A stretch of 64,000 bases of DNA, taken from Bradyrhizobium sp. AUGA SZCCT0283 (lineage in GTDB: Bacteria > Pseudomonadota > Alphaproteobacteria > Rhizobiales > Xanthobacteraceae). Within the stretch, counting starts at the first letter, position 1, and every line of letters starts with the position of its first letter. A program made the position numbers and the translations under genes. Shown here piece after piece: positions 25,583 to 34,127 of this stretch. The DNA is taken from positions 124,001 to 188,000 of the forward strand of contig NZ_JAFCLU010000011.1 of assembly GCF_018130385.1 (NCBI RefSeq), written 5' to 3'. The notes beneath the pieces were generated by a model that saw only the letters and a program-made list of their open reading frames with translations, ran no database searches and was not told the DNA's origin.

Positions 25583-26857
25583 ATGACCGCGCAACCGACG
25601 CCGAAGGGCGCCTGGAAAATCACCTTCCTGTTGTTCCTGTTCATGCTGGTGAACTTTGCCGACAAGATCGTGGTCGGCCTCGCCGGCGCGCCGATCATGG
25701 ACGAACTGAAACTCTCGCCGGACCAGTTCGGCCTGCTCGGCTCCTCGTTCTTCCTCCTGTTTTCGATCTCGGCCATTGTCGTCGGATTCATCGTCAACCG
25801 CGTTGCCACCCGGTGGGTGCTGCTCGCGATGGCGGTGATCTGGTCGGTGGCGCAGTTTCCGATGGTTGGCACCGTCAGTTTCACTACGCTGCTGATCTGC
25901 CGCATCATCCTCGGCGCCGGCGAGGGGCCGGCATTTTCGGTGGCGGCCCACGCGGTCTACAAGTGGTTTCCCGACGAGAAGCGAACGCTGCCGACTGCCA
26001 TTCTCTCGCAGGGCTCGGCCTTCGGCGTGATCCTGGCGGTGCCGGCGCTGAACTGGATCATCGTCAATCACAGCTGGCACTACGCTTTCGGCGCGCTCGG
26101 CGTGGTCGGCCTGATGTGGGTCGTGGCGTGGCTGGTGATGGGCAAGGAGGGACCGTTGGTGCAGTCGGTCGCGATGGCCGCAGCCGATCCGCGCGTTCCC
26201 TATTTCCAGCTCCTGACCTCGCGGACGTTCATCGGCTGCTGCGCCGCGACCTTCGGCGCCTATTGGGCGCTGTCGCTCGGGCTGACCTGGTTCACGCCCT
26301 TCATCGTCAAGGGGCTCGGCTTTTCGCAAAAGGATGCGGGCTGGATTTCGGTGCTGCCCTGGGTATTCGGTGCGACCATCGTGCTGCTGACCGGATGGAT
26401 TTCGCAGGTGATGCTGGCGCGCGGATTCACGACGCGCGGCGCGCGGGGCGTACTCGGCTCGGTGCCGCTGATCGTCGGTGGATTGATCCTTGCCGTGCTG
26501 CCGCATGTCAACGGCGCCGGGCTGCAGATCGCGTTCCTCGTGGTCGGCTCGGGCCTCTGCGGTTCGATCTATGTGGTCTGCCCGCCGATGCTTGGTGAGT
26601 TCACGCCGGTCCAGCAGCGCGGCGCCGTGCTCGCGATCTACGGCGCGATCTATACGCTGGCGGGGATGATTGCTCCCTCGGTGATGGGGGTCGTGATCCA
26701 GAACGCGGCGGTACCGCTTGACGGCTACATGACCGGCTTCACCATCAACGCCGTGATCATGGCGGCGTCGGGCCTGCTCGGACTGCTGCTGCTCTGGCCG
26801 AACACTGAGCGCAAAAGGTTGATGGCCCAGGTGGCGGCGCGGCCGAAATTTGCGTGA
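25583..26857 (+). CDS. MFS transporter (anion:cation symporter-like)
   Basis: A 424-residue, 12-TM major facilitator. The first TM (FLLFLFMLVNFADKIVVGLA) and the loop pattern RIILGAGEGPAFSVAAHAVY with WFPDEKRTLPTAI are typical of the ACS family that carries organic anions such as hexuronates, tartrate and phthalate-type acids. gggga precedes the ATG. It stands alone on the plus strand between two minus-strand groups, so the context gives no substrate. Confidence 0.88.
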   Translation: MTAQPTPKGAWKITFLLFLFMLVNFADKIVVGLAGAPIMDELKLSPDQFGLLGSSFFLLFSISAIVVGFIVNRVATRWVLLAMAVIWSVAQFPMVGTVSFTTLLICRIILGAGEGPAFSVAAHAVYKWFPDEKRTLPTAILSQGSAFGVILAVPALNWIIVNHSWHYAFGALGVVGLMWVVAWLVMGKEGPLVQSVAMAAADPRVPYFQLLTSRTFIGCCAATFGAYWALSLGLTWFTPFIVKGLGFSQKDAGWISVLPWVFGATIVLLTGWISQVMLARGFTTRGARGVLGSVPLIVGGLILAVLPHVNGAGLQIAFLVVGSGLCGSIYVVCPPMLGEFTPVQQRGAVLAIYGAIYTLAGMIAPSVMGVVIQNAAVPLDGYMTGFTINAVIMAASGLLGLLLLWPNTERKRLMAQVAARPKFA

Positions 26858-26879
26858 GGCGAATTCGCAATAACTCCGT

Positions 26880-27050
26880 CGTCGTCCCTGCGAACGCAGG
26901 GACCCATACTGCGTGATCTATCGATGAAGCGTGGTGACTGACGTTGTGCGCTGGCCAAATGCGGCGGTGAGCAACCGAGCCGAAGCCGTCTCCCCTCGTG
27001 CCCCTTACATGGGCCGCGGCGTATGGGTCCCCGCGTTCGCGGGGACGACA
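26880..27050. repeat. Intergenic palindromic repeat, family C copy
   Basis: Left arm cgtcgtccctgcgaacgcag followed by ggacccata; right arm gcggcgtatgggtccccgcg followed by ttcgcggggacgac. The loop of ~110 bp is unrelated to the loops of the other copies. It lies between the convergent MFS and deacylase genes. Confidence 0.85.
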
Positions 27051-27076
27051 ACGAGTTCGTTGAACCAGCGCCGCAC

Positions 27077-28819
27077 CTAATTCGCCGCCGCGTCCGGCTG
27101 CGGCTTGGAGCCCTGCGCGCCGCGTACCAGTTTGCCTGGGCGGGCGCCGGTGGCGTTGCCGCCGCGCTGCGTCACCACGCCGGAGACGATAGTGGCGTCG
27201 TAGCCATCGACCTGTTGCATCAGACGGCGGCCGCCGACCGGCAGGTCGTAATGCACCTTTGGCGGATGCAGGTGCAGCTTGTCGTAGTCGATCACGTTGA
27301 CGTCGGCCTTGAAGCTAGGCGCGATCACGCCGCGGTCGTAAAGGCCGACCGAGAGCGCGGTCTTGCGCGACTGCGCGGCCACCACGAACGGGATCGACAG
27401 TTTTTCGCCGCGGCTGCGGTCGCGGGTCCAGTGGGTCAGGAGATAGGTCGGGAAGCTGGCGTCGCAGATGATACCGCAATGCGCGCCGCCGTCGGAGAGG
27501 CCCGGCACTGAATTCGGATCGCGCAGCATCTCGCGCGTCGCATCGAGATTGCCGTCGGCGTAGTTGAGGAACGGCACATAGAGCATGCCGCGGCCGTCAT
27601 CCGTCAGCATCGCGTCATAGGCAAGTTCTTCCGGTTGCCGGCCCTGGCGCTTCGCCTGCGCACCCAAGGTATTTTCCGGTGGCTGTTCGTAGTCAGGGGG
27701 ATTGCCGAGCAGGTATATCTTGTCGTAGTTCGGCCGGAAGAACAGCGGATCGTCGGTGGCGGTGGCGTGCTCGCTCAGAATTGCTTTCCGCACGTCCGGC
27801 TGACGCAGGCGCGCGAGCCGCTCGGTGAGCGGCAGATGCGCGATCGCCTGGTAGCTCGGATGGGTCTGGAACGGGTTGCGCGACAATTCGAGCCCGAGCA
27901 TCAGCCCGACCGGGCGGGCGGCGATCTGCGCGGTGATCGACAGGCCGCGCGCGGAAGCGTCTCTGATCGTGTCGAGCGTTTGGTGCCAGCGCTGCGGCGC
28001 CCTGTCGTTCTGCGTGATCGAGAACGAGACCGGGATTTTCGTGTTCTCCGCCACCCGCAGCATCATCGGCAGGTCTTCGTCGATGCCGGAGAGATCGAGC
28101 ACGAACTGAAAGACGCTGCGGCCTTGCGCGTGCATGGCGGCGGCGATCGCCGTCAGTTCGTCCTCACCGGCTTTGAGCGTGGGCGTGAAGTCACCGGTCG
28201 AGGTGCGGTGGTTGAGCGTGCGCGAGGTCGAAAAGCCGAGCGCGCCTGATCGCACCGCATCAGCAGCCAATGCCGCCATCGCCTTGTTGTCCTCGGGCGT
28301 GGATGGATCCCGTCGTGCGCCGCGTTCGCCCATCACGTAAACGCGCAGCGCGGCGTGTGGCAGTTGCGCGCCGATATCCATGTCGAAATTTCGCTTTGAC
28401 AGCCACTCCATGTAATCCGGAAAGCTTTCCCAGGCCCAGGGAATGCCGGCGCTCAGCACCGGCTCCGGGATGTCCTCGACGCCCTCCATCAACTGGATCA
28501 GCCGGACATGGTCGGCCGGACGGCAGGGCGCAAAGCCGACGCCGCAATTGCCCATGATCGCCGTCGTGACGCCGTTCTGCGACGAGGGCGTGATGTCCTG
28601 GCTCCAAGTGACCTGGCCGTCATAATGGGTGTGGACGTCGACAAAGCCCGGCGTGACCAGTTTGCCCTTGGCGTCGATTTCTTCCTCGCCCTTCGCGGTG
28701 ACCTTGCCGACCTCGGTGATGCGGCCGCCGGAGATCGCCACATCGGCTTCGAACAATTCGCCACCCTTGCCATCGGCAATAGTGCCGCCGCGGATCACGA
28801 GGTCGGGGGTCGAGGTCAT
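27077..28819 (-). CDS. N-acyl-D-amino-acid deacylase-like amidohydrolase
   Basis: A ~580-residue metal-dependent hydrolase of amidohydrolase family 3. It begins with the composite beta-sandwich (PDLVIRGGTIADGKGGELFE), then the metal-binding VTPGFVDVHTHYDGQVTW near residue 60, GVTTAIMGNCGVGFAPC near 90 and the C-terminal SDGGAHCGIICDASFPTYLL with aspartate and histidine ligands. The family includes D-aminoacylase and related imidase-like enzymes. Starts at 28852, 28828 and 28819 are in frame; MTSTPDLVIRGG at 28819 best matches the family. It follows the MFS gene at 28917-30134 on the same strand by 97 bp, suggesting uptake and hydrolysis of an N-acylated compound. Confidence 0.85.
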   Translation of the reverse strand: MTSTPDLVIRGGTIADGKGGELFEADVAISGGRITEVGKVTAKGEEEIDAKGKLVTPGFVDVHTHYDGQVTWSQDITPSSQNGVTTAIMGNCGVGFAPCRPADHVRLIQLMEGVEDIPEPVLSAGIPWAWESFPDYMEWLSKRNFDMDIGAQLPHAALRVYVMGERGARRDPSTPEDNKAMAALAADAVRSGALGFSTSRTLNHRTSTGDFTPTLKAGEDELTAIAAAMHAQGRSVFQFVLDLSGIDEDLPMMLRVAENTKIPVSFSITQNDRAPQRWHQTLDTIRDASARGLSITAQIAARPVGLMLGLELSRNPFQTHPSYQAIAHLPLTERLARLRQPDVRKAILSEHATATDDPLFFRPNYDKIYLLGNPPDYEQPPENTLGAQAKRQGRQPEELAYDAMLTDDGRGMLYVPFLNYADGNLDATREMLRDPNSVPGLSDGGAHCGIICDASFPTYLLTHWTRDRSRGEKLSIPFVVAAQSRKTALSVGLYDRGVIAPSFKADVNVIDYDKLHLHPPKVHYDLPVGGRRLMQQVDGYDATIVSGVVTQRGGNATGARPGKLVRGAQGSKPQPDAAAN

Positions 28820-28916
28820 GGCTTCCATCCCGGTTCTGTTTTGTTGGCGCATGATCCGATGCTGTCAGATGCTGTCAACCGCCGCCGGTGAGGCTCAGGA
28901 ATGCATCGCGAGGCGT

Positions 28917-30134
28917 CTACGCCCTGGCGGGTTCCGCCGGCTTGCGGTCGGTGACCAGCGCCAGCAGGACCGTCAGCACCATGAAGACGACGGAAGCGCC
29001 GAACACCCAGTGCGGCAGGCTCTGGTCCATGATCCAGCCGAACAATAACGGGCTGAGGATGCCGCTGAAATTGAAGCCGGTGGAGACGATGCCGAAGGCG
29101 CGGCCCGCCGCGCCTGCCGGTGCGGCGTTGCGGACCAGCATGTCGCGCGAGGGCGCGATGACGCCACCGAGGAATCCGGCCAGCCCCATCGCGGCGGTCA
29201 GCACGGCCGACGGCAGGTTGATCGTCGCAATGACCGTGATGATGACGGCGTTGATCGCAAAGCAGGCGGCGGCGACATTGCCGTGGCGCTTCGTGCGGTC
29301 GGCGAGATAGCCGCCGGCCAGCACGCCAACGGCGCTGGCGCCGAGAAAGGCGGTCAGCGCGATATTGGCGGCCGAGAATGTCACGCCATAACCGCTCATC
29401 AGCGCCACCACGCCGAAATTGCTGATGCCGGCATTGGACAGGCCGAGCAGCATGAAGAAGATCGTCAGCACGATGATGGCCGGCGTGACGATGCTCTGCT
29501 GCGGCGCCGACGCGCCGCCATCGGTCTTGCGATCGGCCGAGCTTGCGTCGGGAATGCGGACCGCGATCAATAGCAGCGCCGCAACGGGGCCGACCGCGCC
29601 GGCCACCATCAGCGCGCCGAGACCGCCGACAGTCGCCACCAGCGCGGCCATGATCGCGGGCGCCACCGCGCCGCCAAGGAAGCCCGCAAAGGTGTGGACA
29701 GAAAAGGCGCGGCCCATCCGCGCTTCATCCATATGCGTCGACAGGATCGCATAGTCGCACGGGTGATAGACGCTGTTGGCAAGGCCGAGCAGCGCGGCGC
29801 AGACAATCAGCGAGACGTAGCTCAGATGCAATCCGAGCATGATCAGCGCCACGCCGCCGACGGTGAGCCCGATCAGCAGGACTTTTCGCGCGCCGATATG
29901 GTCGGCGAGGTAGCCGATCGGCGCCTGCGTCAGGCCGGAGACAACGCCGAATACGGTCAGCGCGAAACCGAGCTCGATATAGCCGACGCCGAGTTGTTCT
30001 TTAAGGAAAGGAAACAGCATCGGCAGCACGAAGAGATGGAAATGGCTGACCCAATGGGCGACCGAAATCGCAGCCAGCGTACGCAGCGAAGTGTCCGCCT
30101 TGGCTTGTTGCGGTGCGGCCAGAATGTCGACCAT
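28917..30134 (-). CDS. MFS transporter (Fsr-like)
   Basis: A 405-residue, 12-TM major facilitator. The N-terminal part (HWVSHFHLFVLPMLFPFLKE) and the motif A loop GYLADHIGARKVLLIGL resemble fosmidomycin-resistance-type (Fsr) transporters. The direction of transport cannot be inferred. It is upstream of the deacylase-like gene on the same strand and divergent from the ATP-grasp gene. Confidence 0.86.
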   Translation of the reverse strand: MVDILAAPQQAKADTSLRTLAAISVAHWVSHFHLFVLPMLFPFLKEQLGVGYIELGFALTVFGVVSGLTQAPIGYLADHIGARKVLLIGLTVGGVALIMLGLHLSYVSLIVCAALLGLANSVYHPCDYAILSTHMDEARMGRAFSVHTFAGFLGGAVAPAIMAALVATVGGLGALMVAGAVGPVAALLLIAVRIPDASSADRKTDGGASAPQQSIVTPAIIVLTIFFMLLGLSNAGISNFGVVALMSGYGVTFSAANIALTAFLGASAVGVLAGGYLADRTKRHGNVAAACFAINAVIITVIATINLPSAVLTAAMGLAGFLGGVIAPSRDMLVRNAAPAGAAGRAFGIVSTGFNFSGILSPLLFGWIMDQSLPHWVFGASVVFMVLTVLLALVTDRKPAEPARA

Positions 30135-30309
30135 GTCAGCTCAAAACCCCGTAAAGATAACGGCCCGGCTGGGGCGTCGGTGAAAATAGGGGCCAGCCGT
30201 TATTTGTCCATGAATAGCGATGCATAGCTGCCCCTGCGGAGGGCAGGGCCGCGCGAAATCCGTCATTAAATCGGGAGACAAAGGCGGCCTGGCGCGGCAA
30301 TGATCCGGC

Positions 30310-31551
30310 ATGCCTGATCCCGCAAAACCGCTCCGGGTGCTTGTCTCCGAAGGTTCCTCCACCTCGGCCCGGGAGGCGATTACGATTCTGGGTCTTTCGG
30401 GCCATCACGTCGAGGTTTGCGATCCCTCGCCCTGGTGCCTTTCGCGGTTCTCGCGTTTTGTGCGGAAGTTTCACCGCTGCCCGGGATTGCGGGACGATCC
30501 TGTCGGCTATCTGGCCTTCGTGGAGCAGCGGCTGGCCGACGGGAAATTCGATGTGCTGCTGCCGACGCACGAGCAGGGGTTTTTGTTTGCCCGGGCGAAG
30601 CGGCGCATCGAAGGCCGCGCCGGTCTCGCGCTGCCGAGTTTTGCAAGCTATCGCACCGCGCACAGCAAGGCGGGATTCAGCCGGCTGCTCGATCGCCTGG
30701 GGCTGCCGCAGCCGCCGACGCAGATCGTGACGTCAGCACAGCAATTGCGCGAAGCCGTCCGATTTCCCGCCGTCGTCAAGACTTCGGTCGGCACCGCGAG
30801 CCGCGGCATCTGGTTCATACGCAATGCCGACGATCTCGAAAGCGCGTTGCATGATCTTGGCGTTGACGTATTCGCCCATGAGGTGCTGGTGCAAGACCTT
30901 ATCGCGGGCACGACCGAGAAGGCGCAGTCGGTGTTTTGCCGCGGCCAGATGATCGGCTTTCATGCCTATCGGCAGGTCATGCCCGGCGTGGGCGGCGGCG
31001 AGGCGATCAAGCAGAGCGTGAGACGGCCCGTGGTTCGCGCTCATCTCGAAAAGGTCGGACAGGCGCTCGATTGGCACGGTGCGCTGTCGATCGACTACAT
31101 CATGCCCGATGATGGTGACGCGCCGTTGCTGATTGATTGCAATCCGCGTCTGGTCGAGCCAATGAACGCGTATCGGGCCGGGGTCGATCTGGTGGGGCTC
31201 CTGCTTCTGATCTCGCTGGGCGCGACGCCGGCCGCGTTGCCCGAGGGACGCGAGGGCGTACTCACGCGTCTGGCGATGCAGGCGCTGCTCGGATGCGGGG
31301 CGCGCGGCGGCACGCGACGCGATATTGCCAGGGAATGCGTGCGCCTGTTTGCGAACAGCGGGCCTTATGCCGGCAGCACCGAAGAACTCACGCCGGTGGA
31401 AGCGGACTGGATCAGCGCCGTGCCGCTTGCGGCGACGGCGGCATTGCTGCTGGCTTGGCCGAAGTCAGCGATCAAACTCGCGCGCGGCGGTTTTGGCGCG
31501 CATCTGCTGGATTTGAAGAGCATTCGGACGATTGAGGGTTTGCAATCGTAG
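30310..31551 (+). CDS. ATP-grasp domain protein, function unknown
   Basis: A 413-residue protein with the three parts of an ATP-grasp ligase. The N-terminal domain starts LRVLVSEGSSTSAREAITIL. The ATP-binding core has FPAVVKTSVGTASRGIW near residue 157 and ends with LLIDCNPRLVEPMNAYRAG near 280, where the acid and asparagine bind magnesium. The ~120-residue C-terminal part is unassigned, with a hydrophobic stretch near residue 380. Such enzymes ligate a carboxylate to an amine or thiol, but no partner gene is adjacent. Its TAG stop lies in the left arm of a family B repeat. There is no strong ribosome site before the ATG. Confidence 0.82.
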   Translation: MPDPAKPLRVLVSEGSSTSAREAITILGLSGHHVEVCDPSPWCLSRFSRFVRKFHRCPGLRDDPVGYLAFVEQRLADGKFDVLLPTHEQGFLFARAKRRIEGRAGLALPSFASYRTAHSKAGFSRLLDRLGLPQPPTQIVTSAQQLREAVRFPAVVKTSVGTASRGIWFIRNADDLESALHDLGVDVFAHEVLVQDLIAGTTEKAQSVFCRGQMIGFHAYRQVMPGVGGGEAIKQSVRRPVVRAHLEKVGQALDWHGALSIDYIMPDDGDAPLLIDCNPRLVEPMNAYRAGVDLVGLLLLISLGATPAALPEGREGVLTRLAMQALLGCGARGGTRRDIARECVRLFANSGPYAGSTEELTPVEADWISAVPLAATAALLLAWPKSAIKLARGGFGAHLLDLKSIRTIEGLQS

Positions 31552-31643
31552 GGTGGGCAAAGGCGCACTTGCGCCGTGCCCACCATCTCTATCGGAATGG
31601 TCGGTGTGAATGGTGGGCACGCTTGCGCTTTGCCCACCCTACG
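31547..31643. repeat. Intergenic palindromic repeat, family B copy 3
   Basis: Left arm cgtagggtgggcaaaggcgc, right arm gcgctttgcccaccctacg. The first TAG of the left arm is the stop codon of the ATP-grasp gene. Confidence 0.88.
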
Positions 31644-31668
31644 ACGTAGCAGCTACAAAGTACCAGCG

Positions 31669-31824
31669 TTACAACGGCTCATCGTCATTGCCGGTGCGGT
31701 CGCGCTTCGGCGTGGCGATGTCGCCGTCCTCGTAGTCGTCATCCTCGACTGGCGCACGTTCCGGTTTCTTCGGTTTGTCGTCCGCCGGTTTTGGAGGCTC
31801 GTTCTTCCTGCCGGTTCCGCCCAT
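31669..31824 (-). CDS. Small charged hypothetical protein (51 aa)
   Basis: The frame is open up to 31932, but the likely product starts at the ATG at 31824 (MGGTGRKNEPPKPADDKPKK), preceded by AAAAAAGG at suitable spacing. The 51 residues are very hydrophilic: lysine/proline-rich at the start, then an acidic patch PVEDDDYEDGDIATPKRD and the end RTGNDDEPL. It looks intrinsically disordered. I recognise no domain. The codon-like composition and ribosome site argue for a real gene, but this is not certain. Confidence 0.5.
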   Translation of the reverse strand: MGGTGRKNEPPKPADDKPKKPERAPVEDDDYEDGDIATPKRDRTGNDDEPL

Positions 31825-31992
31825 CTGGTGCCTTTTTTGCCGGGTCAATCGGCGTTTGCGCTGCATGCCGATTCGGAGTATCGGCATGATCTCAATCTGA
31901 TCGCGTCTGGCCGGCATGTTAGCGCTGACCACAAGAACTTTCCTGCCCTTTTTGCGGCGTTCAGTCCAAAAGGGCCTTCACATGGAGCCAGC

Positions 31993-32241
31993 ATGAAGAA
32001 GCCCCGCCCTGCGGCGGACGAACCGCAGCCGCGCAAAACCATCCGCGCCGACAAGGCGCCGACCACCGGCTACTCGCTGGTGGTGGACGGTCATTTCAAA
32101 TCGCATCATGACACGGTCGAGGCCGCCGAGGAGGCGGGCATGGCCCTGAAGAACAAGTTTCAGATGCTTCAGGTGCAGGTCTACGACGCCGAGAACAAGA
32201 CGCGGTCGATGATCGATTGGCCGGGGCCGGGACGGGCGTAA
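31993..32241 (+). CDS. Small hypothetical protein (82 aa)
   Basis: A product of 82 residues starting at the ATG at 31993. A longer frame from 31576 crosses the repeat and the antisense small gene and is not credible. After a proline/basic head (MKKPRPAADEPQPRKTIRAD) comes a compact region TGYSLVVDGHFKSHHDT with an amphipathic helix and then KNKFQMLQVQVYDAENKTRS. The pattern (a short beta strand, a helix with EAAEEAGMALK, then strands) fits a small alpha/beta fold. The function is unknown; it is divergent from the 51-residue gene. Confidence 0.6.
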   Translation: MKKPRPAADEPQPRKTIRADKAPTTGYSLVVDGHFKSHHDTVEAAEEAGMALKNKFQMLQVQVYDAENKTRSMIDWPGPGRA

Positions 32242-32345
32242 CGCTGCCGCTATCAACTCTACTTTTCGTCGCGGCCGGGCAAAAGCGCAAAGCGCGTCTT
32301 CGCGCTTTAGCCCGGGCATGATGAGACACCCGTAAGAGTCCCACC

Positions 32346-32636
32346 TCAGGTTCGCCGTCCGCCGTTCTGCTGGCTCGCCAGCCAGTCGGACAGGGCCACC
32401 GGCTTCTCGTTTGACCGCTTGGTGCCGGCGGGCGCCTTCTTTGCGGCCTTCGCGGCGGGGGCGCGCTGCGGCTCGGCTGCCTCGCGCGCGAGCCGCAACG
32501 CCTTCAGCTTCGCCATATTGTCGAGCACGGCCTTGGCGGTGGCGTCGCGTTCGGCCTTGCCGGATCTCGCGTCCTGGGCCGCCCTTGCCACCTTGTCGGC
32601 GCGTGCCTGGGCGCGATCACGATCCTCTTTCGTCAT
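32346..32636 (-). CDS. Small basic helical hypothetical protein (96 aa), second gene of a pair
   Basis: A 96-residue protein rich in Ala, Lys, Arg and Glu, predicted to be a long charged helix for residues 1-58 (MTKEDRDRAQARADKVARAA onward) with a KALRLAREAA core. A basic Ala/Lys tail follows and the end is VALSDWLASQQNGGRRT. It starts 6 bp after the stop of the 79-residue gene at 32643 and shares the segment KLxALRLAxEAA with it, so the two look like tandem paralogues in one transcript. The tail resembles nucleic-acid-binding low-complexity sequence; no function is assigned. Confidence 0.65.
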   Translation of the reverse strand: MTKEDRDRAQARADKVARAAQDARSGKAERDATAKAVLDNMAKLKALRLAREAAEPQRAPAAKAAKKAPAGTKRSNEKPVALSDWLASQQNGGRRT

Positions 32637-32642
32637 TTCAGG

Positions 32643-32882
32643 TCAGCCTTTTTTCGCGGCCTTGGTCTTGGCCTTGCTTTTGACCGCCGGTTCCGGCGGG
32701 TTTTCACGGTCGGCCGCTTCCTTCGCCAGACGCAGTGCGCGCAACTTCTCGGTCCGCTTCCGGATCGCGACGTCGGCAGCCGCGATCTCGGCCATCGCCT
32801 TGATGCCTTCGACTTCCTGGGTGCGCTTGCGGTTCAGCCTGATCTCTTTGAGTTCCGCGGCGCTCTTCGGCTCATCGTTCAT
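32643..32882 (-). CDS. Small basic helical hypothetical protein (79 aa), first gene of a pair
   Basis: A 79-residue protein, MNDEPKSAAELKEIRLNRKR onward, predicted to be almost entirely helical up to about residue 60 (KLRALRLAKEAADRE). It ends in a lysine-rich tail (KSKAKTKAAKKG). It contains the same KLxALRLAxEAA segment as the downstream 96-residue gene. No domain is recognised. The start is preceded by a purine-rich stretch (AGAGGTATGAC, read on the minus strand). Confidence 0.65.
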   Translation of the reverse strand: MNDEPKSAAELKEIRLNRKRTQEVEGIKAMAEIAAADVAIRKRTEKLRALRLAKEAADRENPPEPAVKSKAKTKAAKKG

Positions 32883-32996
32883 GTCATACCTCTGAAATCA
32901 CGACAGATATCGTCGAGCGGTTTTGGGGCGGTTTACCACGGATCGGGGCGCTGAGGATGTTATTTTCGGTCGAAAAAGCCGCACTTTCTTGTCAAA

Positions 32997-34001
32997 TCAG
33001 CCTTCATGATGAAGGGCCGCTTCGTCGTCGGCCTCGTCAGGGGCCGCCTGATCGAAGCTCGCAAGCCAGGCGGTCAGCGCGGCTGACGCATGGCCCTGCG
33101 ACTTCATCTGCCGCAACGCAATGCGGACGCTGATCCGGCCGTGGCGGTCACCGGCCACCGCCGCGGGCGGCTCGCCGGCAAGCACCGCATCGACCACCCG
33201 CCGCTTGGTCGCAAGGGCTGTGGGATCGCCGCACGCGGCCATCATCCGCTGAAAGGCATGATGGTGCGTGGCGTCGAACGGCCGGGGCTCACCCAGGCCG
33301 TCCCGCGCCGGATGCGGCGGATAGAGATGCGCGCAGGGAACGAGACCTTCAGGGACCGGTTCGGTGGCGGGATGGGTGCGGCCGCTTTTCAATAGCCTCG
33401 GCAGCACATGGGTGTGGGGACCTTCCGGGCTCTTGCCCGACGGCGGCGGGATCGGCTGATAGACCTCGATGCGGCCGAGCCGGCTAATGAAGACGCGGTG
33501 CGGATTGGCAGCGAGAATCATTGCCATGGCGGGATTGCCAGGTTCGAACACGGCGCGGCCGGCGTGCTCACGCAAACGCGCGGCGAGGCTGCGATCGCCG
33601 ATCCGAACGCAGAAATCCGCCTGCAACGCGCCGAGGCCGAGGTCGAACAGAACGGAATCCCGATCTGCCTCCCGCGGCGCCTGATGATCGGGGCCGATCT
33701 CGGTCAGCGCGATGCGCTGGTTCATGGCGCAATCGTGCGTCGGCAGGCAAAGCGCGACCCTTTGATTCCACCCGGTCTTGGTGATGCCCTCCGACGCAAA
33801 GGCGCGGATGGCAGCATGAGGTTTGAGGGCAATGCCGCCACGCGGCGTCACGGCCGAAACGGCGTCAGTCGACTGGACAAGACGCACCGGTTCGCCCGGG
33901 TCGCGCGAAAATTCGGCGATAGCGCCGAAGGTGCCGAGGCTCCATTGCGTATCGGGATTGGATATTTCCCGCTGCAGGAGATCGATGGCCGCGGCGCTCA
34001 T
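32997..34001 (-). CDS. Conserved-looking protein of unknown function downstream of btuB
   Basis: A ~334-residue soluble protein with no signal peptide or TM segment. Notable parts are an N-terminal MSAAAIDLLQREISNPDTQW, a central region with PRRLGRIEVYQPIP-like sequence and PHTHVLPRLLKSGRTHPATE, and a C-terminal helical part (ATKRRVVDAVLAGEPPAAVA; VRIALRQMKSQGHASAALTA). Histidines cluster as HTH and THHHAF, which could bind metal. ATGs at 34007 and 34001 are both possible. It is 120 bp downstream of btuB on the same strand, past a hairpin, so it may share the B12-controlled transcript. I do not recognise the family. Confidence 0.7.
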   Translation of the reverse strand: MSAAAIDLLQREISNPDTQWSLGTFGAIAEFSRDPGEPVRLVQSTDAVSAVTPRGGIALKPHAAIRAFASEGITKTGWNQRVALCLPTHDCAMNQRIALTEIGPDHQAPREADRDSVLFDLGLGALQADFCVRIGDRSLAARLREHAGRAVFEPGNPAMAMILAANPHRVFISRLGRIEVYQPIPPPSGKSPEGPHTHVLPRLLKSGRTHPATEPVPEGLVPCAHLYPPHPARDGLGEPRPFDATHHHAFQRMMAACGDPTALATKRRVVDAVLAGEPPAAVAGDRHGRISVRIALRQMKSQGHASAALTAWLASFDQAAPDEADDEAALHHEG

Positions 34002-34091
34002 CGCCACCTGCGGAACGGAAGCGGTTCAGGCATGAAAAGGCATTCTCCCGGGCAATGCCAAAGGAGAATACCGTCTCGTCAGGTCAGGACA

Positions 34092-34120
34092 AGCCGGTCC
34101 GGCACAAGGCCGGACCGGCT
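34092..34120 (-). terminator. GC-rich hairpin after btuB, possible terminator
   Basis: Perfect 12-bp arms agccggtccggc/gccggaccggct with a 5-base loop, 8 bp past the btuB stop. There is no T-run after it on the minus strand, so termination may be weak or factor-dependent and some read-through into the downstream gene is possible. Confidence 0.5.
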
Positions 34121-34127
34121 GTTGCGG

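Noticed and set aside
25321..25908. N-terminal extension of the LolD-like ATPase frame
   Set aside because: It runs antisense into the MFS gene and precedes a normal ATPase N terminus.
31825..31932. Longer form of the 51-residue protein (87 residues)
   Set aside because: The extra 36 residues are basic and lack a ribosome site, while AAAAAAGG precedes the ATG at 31824.
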